In this document: positions 49,736 to 61,624 of the stretch, in pieces
How positions within the stretch are numbered: the stretch's first letter is position 1
Layout of the letters: each line of letters begins with the position of its first letter
Assembly: GCF_964340395.1 (NCBI RefSeq)
Contig: NC_135554.1
Coordinates: 12,638,251 to 12,702,250 of the forward strand
Direction: 5' to 3'
Length of the DNA stretch: 64,000 nt
Source: Glandiceps talaboti
Lineage: Eukaryota > Hemichordata > Enteropneusta > Spengelidae
Notes under the pieces: generated by a model
What the model saw: the letters and a program-made list of their open reading frames with translations, nothing else
What the model was told of the DNA's origin: nothing
The model's database searches: none
Made by a program: the position numbers and the translations under genes

Positions 49736-51210
49736 CCCTTATCATGCTTGAGATCTTCTGATATTTTACAATCTGATAAGTCCCGTGAATCACTTGTTAT
49801 CAGTTTACATAAGTAAATATTTTTTTCACGACTTGTTAAATTGCTCTAAAATATTAAATTACCCACACCAGAATGAGACCTTGTTATCAGTTGCTTGGTT
49901 TGAATTGGAACGGTGTGAGATTATGATGTCCTTCTTCTATGTTCATATATTGGGATATAAATACTAAACGTTCTAGGTTGTTTGCTCACCGACGTAACAT
50001 CATCTCTGTCTGTCTGTCTTTATGGGTGTCTGTCTGTTCTGTGCTTGAGTACTCCCCCATCCGAATATTTTAATTGCATAGTTTGCCTTAAGATAAAAGG
50101 TTCCCTTTTAAGTGTTTAAGTACTGCCTTTGGCTAGCCTTACAGTGGCTCACCTGTCATATACACGTGCAGATGGGCGGCTCAGTAGAGAAGCATTTAGT
50201 TAAAAAAAAGCTTGTTGATTCACTAAAGACACCACACTCAGCTTCGAACTGGAAGAAGATTCGATTCAATTCAGGAATGAAGAATTTATCTGCTAAGACA
50301 GCATTATAGATTTCCCAGCAACTAAAAACCGAATGAGTTTTCTTACAGTCGTATTACACAGGTAAGGTATTGTAGGTATTACTATCGGGATATCGATCTT
50401 TTAAAGTACGAAATACAAAGTTTGACGATGATCGTACTTAATCTCTGGCTAAAGTTAGTATATTGATCAACTTTCAGTATTGTCACATGCTGAGAAACAT
50501 AAAAAGTAAACACCATTTAGCAGAACGCGGAACGTCATTTTAAAATTGTAAGAATATGTTAGACCTGCACTACTTGCAACTTAGATAGTTGTTCATCACA
50601 TAATCAAAAAAATATTCACTAAATTAAAAATAAAAATACATTGTATCTGTTAATTTAGTGTGGTCAATATTACAGTTATAGTTGTTGGCAGCATAGTGTC
50701 AAGTTAAATATTGAACAGAAGGTCACTTTTGAATATGTCACACCATCATAATACAGTAGTATTTCGATCAGCCAACTATTATATTTTCACTGAAAATCGT
50801 TGAAATACAAATAATGATTATTGGTCTACATTATCCATAAGCGGTATGGAAGCAACTAAAAATCATGATCTCCACTAATTCAGTTGGCGCTAGTGTAGAT
50901 TGTAACATTACCTCAATGTAAGTATATGGTTAATGTGAGTTGTACTCCTCTCCGACTCTCCCCCATTGTTTCAACTGTGCTCCCAATTTCATTTAGCAGA
51001 CACTTTTGAGTTTAATAATTGTACCAGCTGATCGTTTTTGGTTCATATCAATGATCAAATCCAAAGCTTCCTTACCAATACTTGATGTAATGCTATTTTA
51101 TAATACCTGGATAATAATGGATACTTTGTAAATATAATTCAGATTCTAGTTGAGACTTAAATGTCGCATATAACCTGAGACTTGGGGATTTATTAATTAT
51201 TCCATTGTTC
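49735..51210. other. Spacer with dispersed repeats
   Basis: 49735-49990 matches 42310-42600. About 50075-50160 (AGTTTGCCTTAAGAT..., AAGTACTGCC) matches about 62775-62860. A small frame from 50172 (MGGSVEKHLVKKK) follows an AG but has no further support. Confidence 0.5.
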
Positions 51211-51215
51211 AAACC

Positions 51216-51455
51216 ATGCCTTTTTGTGAAAATGAAGGTCTAAATATTCTTGATGATGAACTACATGTTTTGTTATTTTGTCCTTTATACCAGTCCCTTA
51301 GAAAGAAACTAATACCAAATTATTTCATACAGTACCCAACACGTGATAAAGTAACAACCTTACTTTCGACCAGCAATCAACTTACACTTTTTCATCTGTC
51401 TATCTTTGTATTTAAAGCGTCCTTACTCAGAGAGAAGACGTTACTATCTTTGTAA
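51216..51455 (+). pseudogene. LINE reverse-transcriptase C-terminal fragment
   Basis: The frame contains LDDELHVLLFCPLYQSLRKKL. It matches the cysteine-rich tail of many non-LTR retrotransposon polymerases (a C near the start, then (E/D)DExHxLfxCPxYxxLRxxL). The polymerase core is absent, so this is a 5'-truncated, dead copy, as is usual for LINEs. Confidence 0.65.
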
Positions 51456-52074
51456 TTTTTAATTTATTTGTCATTGTGTTCCAAATGTTACTGTAATATT
51501 TAACCTTTTTTTCGTTGAATGATATTCTTTTGAAATAAATCATCTTGTCTACTTGATGTAATTTCGCCATAATCGCAAAATAGAATATTGATTAAGATTT
51601 TAGGAGGAGTTTCCTGGATCCTCACGTACAGGACGCCAACAACTTTTGCAACACGCATATGAATGCTCATAGGAACAGGAAGGAAAGCAGTACAAAATTC
51701 CCGCGACTGACCTTATTATTTGGGGAAAGTGTGCCAGTTGGTGATAGGGAAAATTTTTTAGAGTTCGCGATTTCTCCATAGCAATATACGGGGCAGCGAT
51801 TGTAGGTATATGATAATAGGTATTACTATCTACACATATAATTTAACCCCATGTGCTATTTCCAAGAATATAATAAACGTCATTCTGTAGCTATTGGTAG
51901 CTGTAGCTGTAAACGACGTAATGTTCAATTGCTGTGGAGGCTGATAGGCAATGCATTCTGATAACCCTATGATGAGGTTCTGATAATAATCGCTAGAAAA
52001 CAAACATAATACAGTGCTGATATTATTCAGTTATTACGGTTCCTTTTAGGAATTCTCGGAAATATTTACACACA

Positions 52075-52560
52075 TTTTAGGTGTCGAAATATTACTAGAC
52101 TAAGTCGTGACATTGTAATTACTGTGTTTTGTTTCAGGCATGACGGTGTTTATAAATTTCGCCAAACACCAAGGTAGAAAAATGAATGTCTTTTATTGCA
52201 ATAACTCACATGGGTGTCAAGACAATAGGTACACTAATATTCTATATTTGGAGATGTCATTCAAGTTAAAGTTTAGTGTCATTTCATTATGCATGACATA
52301 TTGTTATCTTAGGAAGCTCAACTGCTATGCGTGACTTATTGTACTTTAATTATTGTAACGACGTCGCACGTTTGGGTGACTTGACTTTTGACCGTAGAGC
52401 GTGAGCATGTCTCGTGGCTCTGGCTTTGGAGTGAGGCTCAGGGCTTTGACAAATAAATATATGTCCCAGTTATTCCAAAAACATTGTATCTATTCTGTTT
52501 ATCCCTTTACTACAATACTAGCTGATCTCAAGGTTTGATAATATTGTGGCTTGTCTTAGC
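52075..52560 (+). repeat. Dispersed block homologous to 59.99-60.47 kb
   Basis: Shared words include GTCAAGACAATAGG, GGAGATGTCATT, ATGCGTGACTTATTG and GTGAGCAT, in the same order as at 59990-60470. It has no clear coding content. It may be a transposon relic or a duplicated 3' flank of the lectin gene. The stretch 51456-52074 shows nothing recognisable. Confidence 0.65.
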
Positions 52561-53251
52561 ACCACCTAAAACAGTGATGCATATTATTTTGTGTAATGAA
52601 CACACAGTTTTGGAGGTAATATTAGCAATTAAAACACGAGAGTGTACGTGATTAATACTTACCCGTATTTTAAATACTAATCCAATGAAATTGTAATATT
52701 GAATGGCACTACTACAATAGTAACTATGTCTTCCCTATACTTTGCTCTATCGTATCGTAATTGTTTCAATGTGTGGACATTTACAGAGATGCACTCAAAC
52801 ATTAAACACGTGCATCCAGTCAGAAGAAAGCTGAGTCGATAAGTCAGCAAACTACTACTTTCTTGTACACGTCTAAAATTATATAAATATTGGAGACAAA
52901 TATAGAAACCAATACTAGAATTCTATCAACATCTAGGCAAACGCCTTAAGCTTTGTTCTATAATATTTGACAAGCACGTAAAAGCGAGATGAATATCATA
53001 AGCTTTAGCATCATTTTTAGTGTACCAAATATCAGTGGAGGATTATTTTCATGTCAACCGCGATAGGTATCGCGGATATCGAAGGTAGCCTTACTTTTAG
53101 TTCTTTTTAAAAAGAATTGTGTCAAAATGACAATCCGAATAAGAACAACTGCAGCGTTCACATAATTTATAACCAAGTTCCGGTTTCTGTAAAAGAAATA
53201 TTTTATTTTAATTTTTCTCAATTTATTTTAAATTACAGACACTACTGACGG

Positions 53252-53443
53252 ATGGCGAAAATTGTTATAGTATTAGTAATATCTGTATGCTATGCCTACT
53301 CTGTTTATGTCATTCAGGCATCGGTTGCCATGGTTTCTGTAAAAGACACACGATTCAATGGTGCGTACCAAATTGTTCAGAATATTGTATTAACTTACTA
53401 CCATACTATGTTTACTTTCCATAAAGGGGAGATTATATCACGC

Positions 53444-53494
<51 letters not shown>

Positions 53495-55590
53495 TCTTTC
53501 TGTCTGCATTCATGTTTCTTTGACTGTCTTTGACAGTCTGTCAGTGAACATTATACGAGATAGCAAGCCAAGCAAGCAAGCAAACAAACAGTCAAGTCGG
53601 TCCGACAGATGGAATGACAGACGGACATAGAGACAGACAGACTCTTAATATAGCCTACCCTAATGATGGGCATCGGTTGGCATTTATATATTGTCATATT
53701 TATATTCTGTGGATTTTCCTCGAGCCGAGATAAAGCTTGATGTTCTTCTTGGCTGGAAGATCAATATTTCTCCCCCCCAAAAATATAAAAAAGACTTCAC
53801 GAGGCAACATAGTTCAAGAATTAATTAGCTGTCCTTATTCATTTCACAGAAAATCCAACTAAAGATAATTCGATTCACGGCGGATTGCCACGAAAGGATT
53901 ATCATAACAAGAAGCGAATGGAAAGACAAACAGATCCCGAGTTAACCGCACTTATTGTCATGAACATGGAAGTATTTACTTATGTTTTCAGCCAGACTTT
54001 CTTTTATGGCCCGGTTACGGGAACATATCCAACTAAAGATGTGGACGAAATGGCAAACGGAGCTCTACTCGGAGTCAGTCCACAGAACGATTTACAAATA
54101 AAAGAATCTCTGTCGACACCCCAATGGTCTATTATAGTGAATAGTTGTTGCATTATATCAGCCATGGAGTATAATGGTAAGATATATGGTGTTGACGTCA
54201 ACAATATGCTAACCATTCGAGACACCCTTTACAGTGATTGGTCAGGGCCTGTACTAAACAGTGGGTTTATCAGAAAGTTGGCCATTCATGCCCAAGAAGT
54301 ACTAGTGGCAATGCCTGTAAATGGTGACTATTTTTTGTATTCTGCAAACACACTCCCTTTTGTACCATGGCAACGATCAAGTATGCGAATAGGACCAATC
54401 CAAGATATTGACATTGCTACAAACGGCATTTTTTATATGACAGAGATTGCATCGTCGATCTGTATGTTTCATTGGCCAAGTGAGATTGAAGTAGTAGGTG
54501 AAAATGAAAACACAGGTGAGTGGTTATACAATATGTTTTCGAAAACAAACCAATGTATGTCAATTTAAATCTTCATAACGATAAAAGGTGTCAATGATAG
54601 AGATTTAACGACCTAACCGTTTCATAAAATGACCACTTCTTTTCCGAAAATAAAATTACTGTATATACGTTTTAATCTTTCTGTCAAAAACTGACAAAAA
54701 TTCGATTTTCTTTTTTCAAAATGTTTTAACAAACCTCCAAATTCATTAAATAACCAACCCGTTTTCGGTACAATAATTGTGTATCTGAATACGTCATGTT
54801 GTAACAGATAAATATGTATATGTGCGTCTACAATTTACACGATAATTATAATGTATTGTTCCGCTTCTATCTAGAACGTATTCTCTGTGTTACGAGACAA
54901 TAAGTTGGCTCTTAATAAACAAAGTAGCTACCTCTCGAGTTGGTAAAACAGAACACGGCGTTATATTATAATACATTGACAACAAGACTTCAATTTCAGA
55001 GTGGATCCACTTCGAATCGTCATACTACTGGTTCAGTCACAATAGTTTAACAACGTGGCATGAAGCTCGTCGATTCTGTGACAGCATGGATTCTTCTCTA
55101 GCTGTGCCCAATGGTAATAGAGAAAATTCCTTCCTAGCAGAGGCGGCATACAACCGCTCATTTGGAACTATTGCTGATGCATATTATCGTCCAGATACAC
55201 AACAGCCACTGTCATGGTTTCTGGGCTGTAATGATATAGAGGTACCAAAACTACATTATAATATTACTTTTAGTAAACGAGAGTCAATTTTGTATTGTCT
55301 CTAAGCGTTTTCCAAAACAATTACATTCAATGTATATAGATGTGATTACATGCTTGTTATGCACGTACACCTGCAATCACTATGACATGTGTGCATGAAT
55401 GCATACATACATACATACATACATACATACATACATACATACATACATACATACATACACACATACACACATACATACATACATACATACATACACACAT
55501 TCATACATACATACATACATACATACATACATACATACATACATACATGACGCGGACAAACTGATAGATAATCAGTACTTTGTTTATGTA

Positions 55591-55626
<36 letters not shown>

Positions 55627-57076
55627 TTTGTTTGTTTGTTTGTTTGTTTTGTAAAGGTTGAAGGTATTTGGTCTTGTCAAGGTGACCAAGAATATTATCT
55701 TCATTGGTCTTTTTATGAACCTGATGATGAATTTGAGATAGAGGATTGTGCGACGTACTACTTCATCGAAGAAAATTTTATAACGACTGTATTTGATGAG
55801 CATTGTGCACTACCTACAGCGTTCATTTGTGAGAAGCCTTTTGTTTCAGGTTCGTTCATTCATGCATTCGAAATCAACTAAAACAGTGTTTAGTTAAACT
55901 TACTGTCAGACTAAAAGATAATTATTTAAAGATGTACTATGCGTGAGAATTGGGCATTTGGTTTTTATCGTAATTAATCGACCAACGTATTTTCTTAACT
56001 TAAAAAAAAAAAACAGTTCTAGGACAAACGCCCCCCCCCCCCCGGACAAACGCCCCCGTAGGACAAATGCTCCCCAGACAAATGCCCCCGATAGGACTGT
56101 TGTTGCCTACGAATAGAGATCCAAAATATCTAGATTTTGGGAAGTACACTTACAATATGGGTTTATCACTTTTATTGTATTATTGATGAATGGACTAAGA
56201 ATCGACCAAGAAATGTGTGATTTCGGGTGGTGGTGTACTGATATTCAAAATGACTAAACTTAAACACAGTCACTGTTATATACACATACACATTTTATTT
56301 CGGGCATTAGACTGAAATTGTGAGACAGTAAAGAAAAATACAAACAACAAAATGTGATAAACATGGGATTTGATTTGTAAGTAATGCAGTTAATAGGAAT
56401 TGCATAAGTGTAGAACTCCAGAATCTGATTGCATAAATACAAAACAGTACTACAATATTCAAAACTCAAAGTTGTGGGGCTATGCCCCGCAAATAGAAAA
56501 GCACATGACAATTCTCGAAATCCTCAACAATTTGTGTAGAACTCTGGAATCTGATTGCATAAATACTAAACAGTACTACAATATTCAAAACTGGAGGTTG
56601 TGGGCTATTCCCCGTAAAATGTTAAGCACATGACGATTCTCGAAATCGGCAACAATTTCTCTGATCCTGGTCTCTGACTCCTTGTATCTTTTTCGTTGTG
56701 GTGGTGTTGGGTCACCTGCGATGATTTGATTAACGATATGATAACGTTGTTCAGAGCCTGCTCCCTCTTCAACACTTTGAGAAATTTCCAGATGTTAGGG
56801 TGATGTGATGTTATATTAGCCTGCATATGGTTATGCCATCCTTCTACGGGGGCATTTGTCTGGGGTGGGGGGCATTTGTCCGGGGGGCATTTGTCCGAGG
56901 GCGTTTTTCCGGGGGGCGTTTGTCCTGTTACCAAAAAAACACAGGTGGAACACATTACTTAGTGTTTTTTTACTATAGCTGTTTGTAGTTGGTATATATC
57001 TAGCATTGTATAAATATATATTACGCTCTGCCACTGCGGTATAGAGCACTGTCTTAGCAGATTGATACTCACCGAG

Positions 57077-57152
<76 letters not shown>

Positions 57153-57296
57153 TATTAAGCAAGATACACATGTCCAGATCCGTTAGATAGTGTTTCAAGC
57201 TGTTTTGACCATCAGATGGCTAATGGTATAGTTTTATGATGTTCAAAATCCCAAAAATTCCATTTCACTTGAAGTGGATGCCAAAGTGAAGGCTGT

Positions 57297-57387
<91 letters not shown>

Positions 57388-59822
57388 TGTTTTGATTCGA
57401 TATCGGCACTTTGATATTAATACTGAATGTTTATTTAATAAATTTGATTTATCAGCATATTTGATAGATACTCTCGGCATTTCTCCTTTAAATTCCTGAC
57501 AGCTCAGTACAGCTGTCTTATCTCGTATTAGTGAGATATTGTTTAAGCAATAACCCCCGCCGAAGGCGGGTATACATGAGATTTTGGTACAATTCGCGAC
57601 ATATAGCACGAGCCGAATGGCGAGTGCTGTATGGAGCGAATTGTACCAAATTCGAGTGTATACCCGCCTTCGGCGGGAGTTATTGCTATTATATTTATAT
57701 CAAAATATGTGTCTATTTCTTCTAAATGTGATTCTGTGGTTATTTATATGCCTGAAAAGGCGAATTCGCACGTACAGAGAAAGATCGTCGGTAATAGATC
57801 GTCGGGAAGGAGCATATTTTGATGAGTGGATACGTTCATGTCGTCCCCCACACACACTGCATGAACACAAACCATACACTGCATTGCAATGCATTGATAA
57901 ATTACTTTATTTACATCATATAATGCATAACGAAAACGCGTTGAAAACTAGCAACAAAGAAAACGGGGCAAGAGGTCAAAGAAAGTAACAATTTTGTTTG
58001 GATATTTACATAAGAACAATACAATCTTGTACACTGCTAAAAATAGATGTCTCGGCGTTGAACCAGTTGAATCGGAGAAAGCGCGAGACAGTAAATCAGA
58101 GACGCGACGTTACACAGTCTACTTTAATTTAATGGTTAACAAATTGAACATTGACCGAACCTGAAACTGTACAGTTTTGAAATAATCCCGACGCACTTGA
58201 CTGATGGTTAAAAGTTAAATTGGTGTTGCTTGATTCAACGAGAGCAGGACGCTGACGGCTCGTTGCATGGGAGAACTTGTACCTTATGAGCCATGGCCAG
58301 TGGTGTTGAAGCCACTGATCGATCGTTGCTTTCGATCGCAAGGTCATCAGTGGAATTATTTGGACTACTGTAACCCAAACTATTGGACAGGATACCTGAC
58401 ATACCTTTACTCTGAAGAAGCGTTAACTTATTGGTATAAGAACGAACACTAGCTTCGTTTTTGTGAGTACTATTCATATGCTAGTTTAGGGGCCCATTTT
58501 ACCACTGCCACTCGTGGTAAAATGGGATTTTACCACAGTTATTATCCAATCAGAATGGCGCATAGTAGCATGATATAATATAATTTATGTTTTGCATAAC
58601 AGATTTTGAAAGTATTATCTGTTAAACCAATATAACGTTTGCAGCTATCGTCCGTCCTGACATTAGCCTTGTATAAGACGCTACAAAATCCGCTATGCAA
58701 ACCACAAACAATATATTTGACATATACTGGGTTGCTCTTTCTATTGAATCTGTAATACATAAAATGCAAAACAGTTGTAAAGGGTCTCCTTTATTAATAC
58801 AATAATTTTATTTCCATACGTATGGTTATTCCATTATAATGACGTCATCGATCCGGATTTACTAGCCTGCCCTAATTAGATCGCACCCTCAACGGCTGAT
58901 CTGTCAGTATACCCAGGAGTGTATTGTTAAATTTACGCAACAGGATCAGTTATATTGTGTATATATCATAATCACGTTCTTGCATTTGTTTAAAGATTTA
59001 GTGGATGGGATGGTGTCAGATGTAACCAAAGAATTGATGACGTCACCTACGTTTTCGTTCGAAGTAACTTCTTCAACGAAAGAATCTGATACAGTGGATG
59101 GGATGGCATCAGATGTAACCAAGCAATTGATGACGTCACCTCAAATTTCGTTCGAAGGAACTTCTTCAAAGAAAGAATCTGATCACGAAATCGCTACTGA
59201 CACCAGAATCCGAACGACGTCCATCAACTTGGCTGAATTCCCAACGTCAGCCGTGACATACAATGAGTTACTAACACTCTCGACGTCATTACCGTTTCGT
59301 TCCTTCAATTTATCTGACGTCGCATCCACTTCAGTCGACAAAGCGGGTATGATAAGAAGGAGAGGTTCCAGTCCTGATACGTCTGCTATGTCGACGACAA
59401 AATCAATGCAAATGTCTTTGACGATGAGGGATTCTAGGAAGAAGTCGACTACAATTTCCAATCCACGGTTTATGATATGGAAGAAGTATGGAAAGTTGCA
59501 TCCATTTAACAGGAAAACGAAGCTACGACAAAGTAACCATAAAGATGTCACTAGATATGGTGGGTATACGTATTCAATGAGGTTACTCTAACATTATAGG
59601 TACCTGATTACGTTCAATTCATTGTGTCTAATTTAATCAAATATTAACAGTGACATTTGATTCACGAATTTCGATTTTAACGTTCGATCTTTTGTTATTA
59701 ATGTTATAGATATCGGAATGATTCTACTTGGAGTATCCTTTCAGCTCGTGCCAATGATAATTAGTGTAACTATCATGGTTTTATTCAACAACGGTAACAT
59801 TGCTCGAAATAGACAACAATAG
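53252..59822 (+). CDS. C-type lectin-like type I membrane receptor with propeller-like region
   Basis: Six exons: 53252-53360, 53850-54515, 55000-55241, 55657-55849, 58996-59559 and 59710-59822. All junctions keep frame and give 628 residues. Residues 1-25 or so are a hydrophobic signal peptide. Exon 2 encodes about 220 residues with repeated W/G-rich blades (for example IQDIDIATNGIFYMTE), loosely like tectonin-type propellers. Exons 3-4 form a C-type lectin domain: YYWFSHNSLTTWHEARRFC, FLGCNDIE|VEGIWSC, EDCA, HC and FICEKP. The usual EPN and WND calcium/sugar motifs are altered (EPD, VFDEHC), so sugar binding is uncertain. Exon 5 is a Ser/Thr-rich stalk with two repeats. Exon 6 is one membrane helix (MILLGVSFQLVPMII...) with a short tail. 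Likely an extracellular recognition receptor. The long fourth intron, about 3.1 kb, holds transposons. The lectin part is the surest; the propeller reading is tentative. Confidence 0.85.
53440..53492. repeat. (CG)n(TG)n microsatellite in intron 1 of the lectin gene
   Basis: Alternating CG then TG dinucleotides, a sequence class that can adopt Z-DNA. It lies within the first intron. Confidence 0.85.
55404..55650. repeat. (CATA)n, (TG)n and (TTTG)n in intron 3 of the lectin gene
   Basis: CATA repeats at about 55404-55548 and TG/TTTG at about 55592-55648 separate the two halves of the lectin domain. The second tract runs up to the acceptor of exon 4 and supplies its pyrimidine-rich stretch. Confidence 0.88.
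56021..56927. mobile_element. Non-autonomous element with inverted arrays of GGACAAATGCCCC
   Basis: The left end (56021-56092) has four copies of a unit like GGACAAACGCCCC. The right end (56844-56927) has five or six copies on the other strand (GGGGCATTTGTCC). The inside carries a tandem duplication but no transposase. Inverted arrays of a short motif at both ends are typical of terminal and subterminal repeats of DNA transposons. It sits in the long intron of the lectin gene. Confidence 0.6.
56408..56659. repeat. Two-copy tandem duplication, 126-bp unit
   Basis: Copies start GTGTAGAACT at 56408 and 56534 and stay alike to ...AACAATTT, with scattered substitutions and TATGCCCCGC against TATTCCCCGT. 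Confidence 0.8.
57020..57383. repeat. Solo conserved tail with (TA)n tracts
   Basis: 57022-57078 is the conserved tail (CGCTCTGCCACTGCGGT ... GATTGATACTCACCGAG) seen at 28.3 and 48.2 kb, here without a palindrome. (TA)n follows to 57148, and a second (TA)n lies at about 57299-57383. Confidence 0.8.
57546..57687. repeat. G+C-rich palindrome in the lectin gene intron
   Basis: The left arm AGCAATAAC...CCGCCGAAGGCGGG is repeated inverted as CCCGCCTTCGGCGGGAG...TTATTGCT. The arms are about 60 bp with a small internal inverted core. Each arm also contains its own CCGCC/GGCGG hairpin. No coding content. Confidence 0.8.
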
Positions 59823-59915
59823 AGAAGATGTCTTTTTTACATCAACTTAGGAGGCTGTATGAACAGTATTTCAAACCTTAGACTTTGACTTGTGATAATT
59901 ACATTTCTGTACTAT

Positions 59916-59933
59916 AATAAACCTCATAATAAA
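59916..59933 (+). terminator. Poly(A) signals of the lectin gene
   Basis: Two AATAAA hexamers (59916-59921 and 59928-59933) lie 94-111 bases past the stop at 59822, a normal 3' UTR distance. Confidence 0.6.
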
Positions 59934-59989
59934 GTTCCTTTCTTTTCGGTGCTTACAGCTTTGCATTGCATTAAGAAACTGAATTATAA

Positions 59990-60470
59990 AATGTTATCAC
60001 GAATTTGTAATTACTGTGTTTGGGTTCAGCCTGACTCTGTTTACACATGTCACCAAACACCCAGTTAAAGAATCGATTGTATGTTATAGCAATGGCCCAC
60101 ATGGGGGTCAAGACAATAGGAACTAATATCGTATGTCTGGAGATGTCATTAAGTTGAAGTTTAGCGTTCTTTTGTTTTACTGGTATTTTTATGACGCTCA
60201 CAATTATACAAGATATATTGTTATCTTTGGAAGCTCATCTCGTATGCGTGACTTATTGGAATTTAATGACCATTGTGTCGCAGGTTTGAGACTTAGGTTT
60301 TGACTGCCGAGCGGTGAGCATCTCGCCTGGCCCTGGCTTTAAATTTGGAGTAAGACCTTGAGGCCGAACTCGTGGCTTTGATAAATAACGTCTATGTTCC
60401 AACTATACAGCATACATTGTCTGATATGCAGTTTACTGTATTACTACAAGTCTTGCTGATCTAAGTTTTT
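59990..60470 (+). repeat. Dispersed block homologous to 52.08-52.56 kb
   Basis: Second copy of the block described at 52075, starting just downstream of the lectin gene's 3' end. It shares order and spacing of GTCAAGACAATAGG, GGAGATGTCATT and ATGCGTGACTTATTG. Confidence 0.65.
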
Positions 60471-60479
60471 ATGATAATG

Positions 60480-61200
60480 TATTGTACACCCGATAAAAGT
60501 TTTCAGGCTGTTAATATGATGTCCTGTGTACTTAACGTTATAATCTACGAAGAGCACATTTGTTGTTTTCGTCAACATTTTGTTGACATTGCGTCTCTTG
60601 CAGTTTTGAAAGTTGCTGGAGAATAAGAATTTGAATATTTTCAAAGTATTTGCATCAGTATATAAAAGGACAAAATGCAAATATTTTAAACAAGGGATGT
60701 ATTTTAAAATTAATCGATTAAATAAGAATCTTCAGGGTAGAGGTTCTGTATACTTCTATTATCATTGCCTTTTTGTATTTCTACAGTCAATTAAAGTAGT
60801 TTACTGGCCTTTAAACCAGATACCATGACTGTTATAGCTCATCTGCAGATAGTAGAATAAAGTAATATTATTGGAGATTTTGTCCCCATTTTCTCATTTC
60901 TCACTTTAACGTCATAAATGTCATACAGATTGCTGTAGACTACCTCTAGGATAGTAAATATCGTTTTAAGAAACATTATCATTTGTGATTAAATTAGTGT
61001 CTGCAGACATTCCTATAGGCCGAACCATTAGTTGCTATTAATTCGTATTAGTGTACTGTTTGTTTTATACAAGATGTGTTCTATTTTTTCTGGTCTGTAA
61101 AAACAAAGAATATATGTACAAAGATTATTAAATGTCAGCTATAAATGTATGACTGTGTGGCCTCAGTTCTTCTCATCCCCATAACATATTTCATTTGTTA
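60480..61200. other. Spacer
   Basis: No exon, repeat or motif that I can support. Confidence 0.5.
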
Positions 61201-61320
61201 CACAGTCCCGATTTCATGTCATGTTGTGCCCCACTCTTTCCCATTCCTCTTCGATCTCGAGGGCTATCATAAAGGCAAATGTGCATCAACATAATAATGA
61301 TCCACCACCTCACTCATTGA

Positions 61321-61533
61321 TCATCTTGATACCGGCTGATACATAACGGGGCCACCAACTTCTGCCTCTTTACTTCTGCCCCACGTAAGGCCGATTTCCT
61401 TTAACATCGTCACCACCATCCATTGCCCTGTAGTCTTTGGTTTACCATGTTTGCGTTTCCCAGGTGTTATCCATCTAGGTGCTACTTTTAGGCCATTCTT
61501 GGGACATCTTAAGGACATTTCCGAGCCATCCAT
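61321..61533 (-). pseudogene. LINE polymerase C-terminal tail fragment (minus strand)
   Basis: PGKRKHGKPKTTGQW, followed by LKEIGLTWGRSKEAE, is the well-known tail of many non-LTR retrotransposon ORFs (G(K/R)RxxGRPxTTW...E(L/I)...G.tW..a...a). Only about 70 codons remain and there is no polymerase core. Confidence 0.7.
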
Positions 61534-61624
61534 TCAAGACCTGTGCCTTTGTGTTTCTTTGGATATGCTGTTGCAGCCGGTCTTCAGGTAGACATTTTCA
61601 TTTGGGATTTTATATGGCCAGTAG

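Noticed and set aside
50172-50309. Small frame MGGSVEKHLVKKK after an AG
   Set aside because: Too short, no partner exon found, and it lies in repeat-rich sequence.
57584-57988. 134-codon frame in the lectin gene intron
   Set aside because: It starts inside a palindrome, has no ATG of its own near the start and no recognisable domain; its length is within chance for 64 kb.
58267-58452. Tyr/Trp-rich 61-codon ORF (MGELVPYEPWP...) as an extra lectin-gene exon
   Set aside because: No acceptor or donor keeps frame with exons 4 and 5, which already join in phase; no domain recognised.
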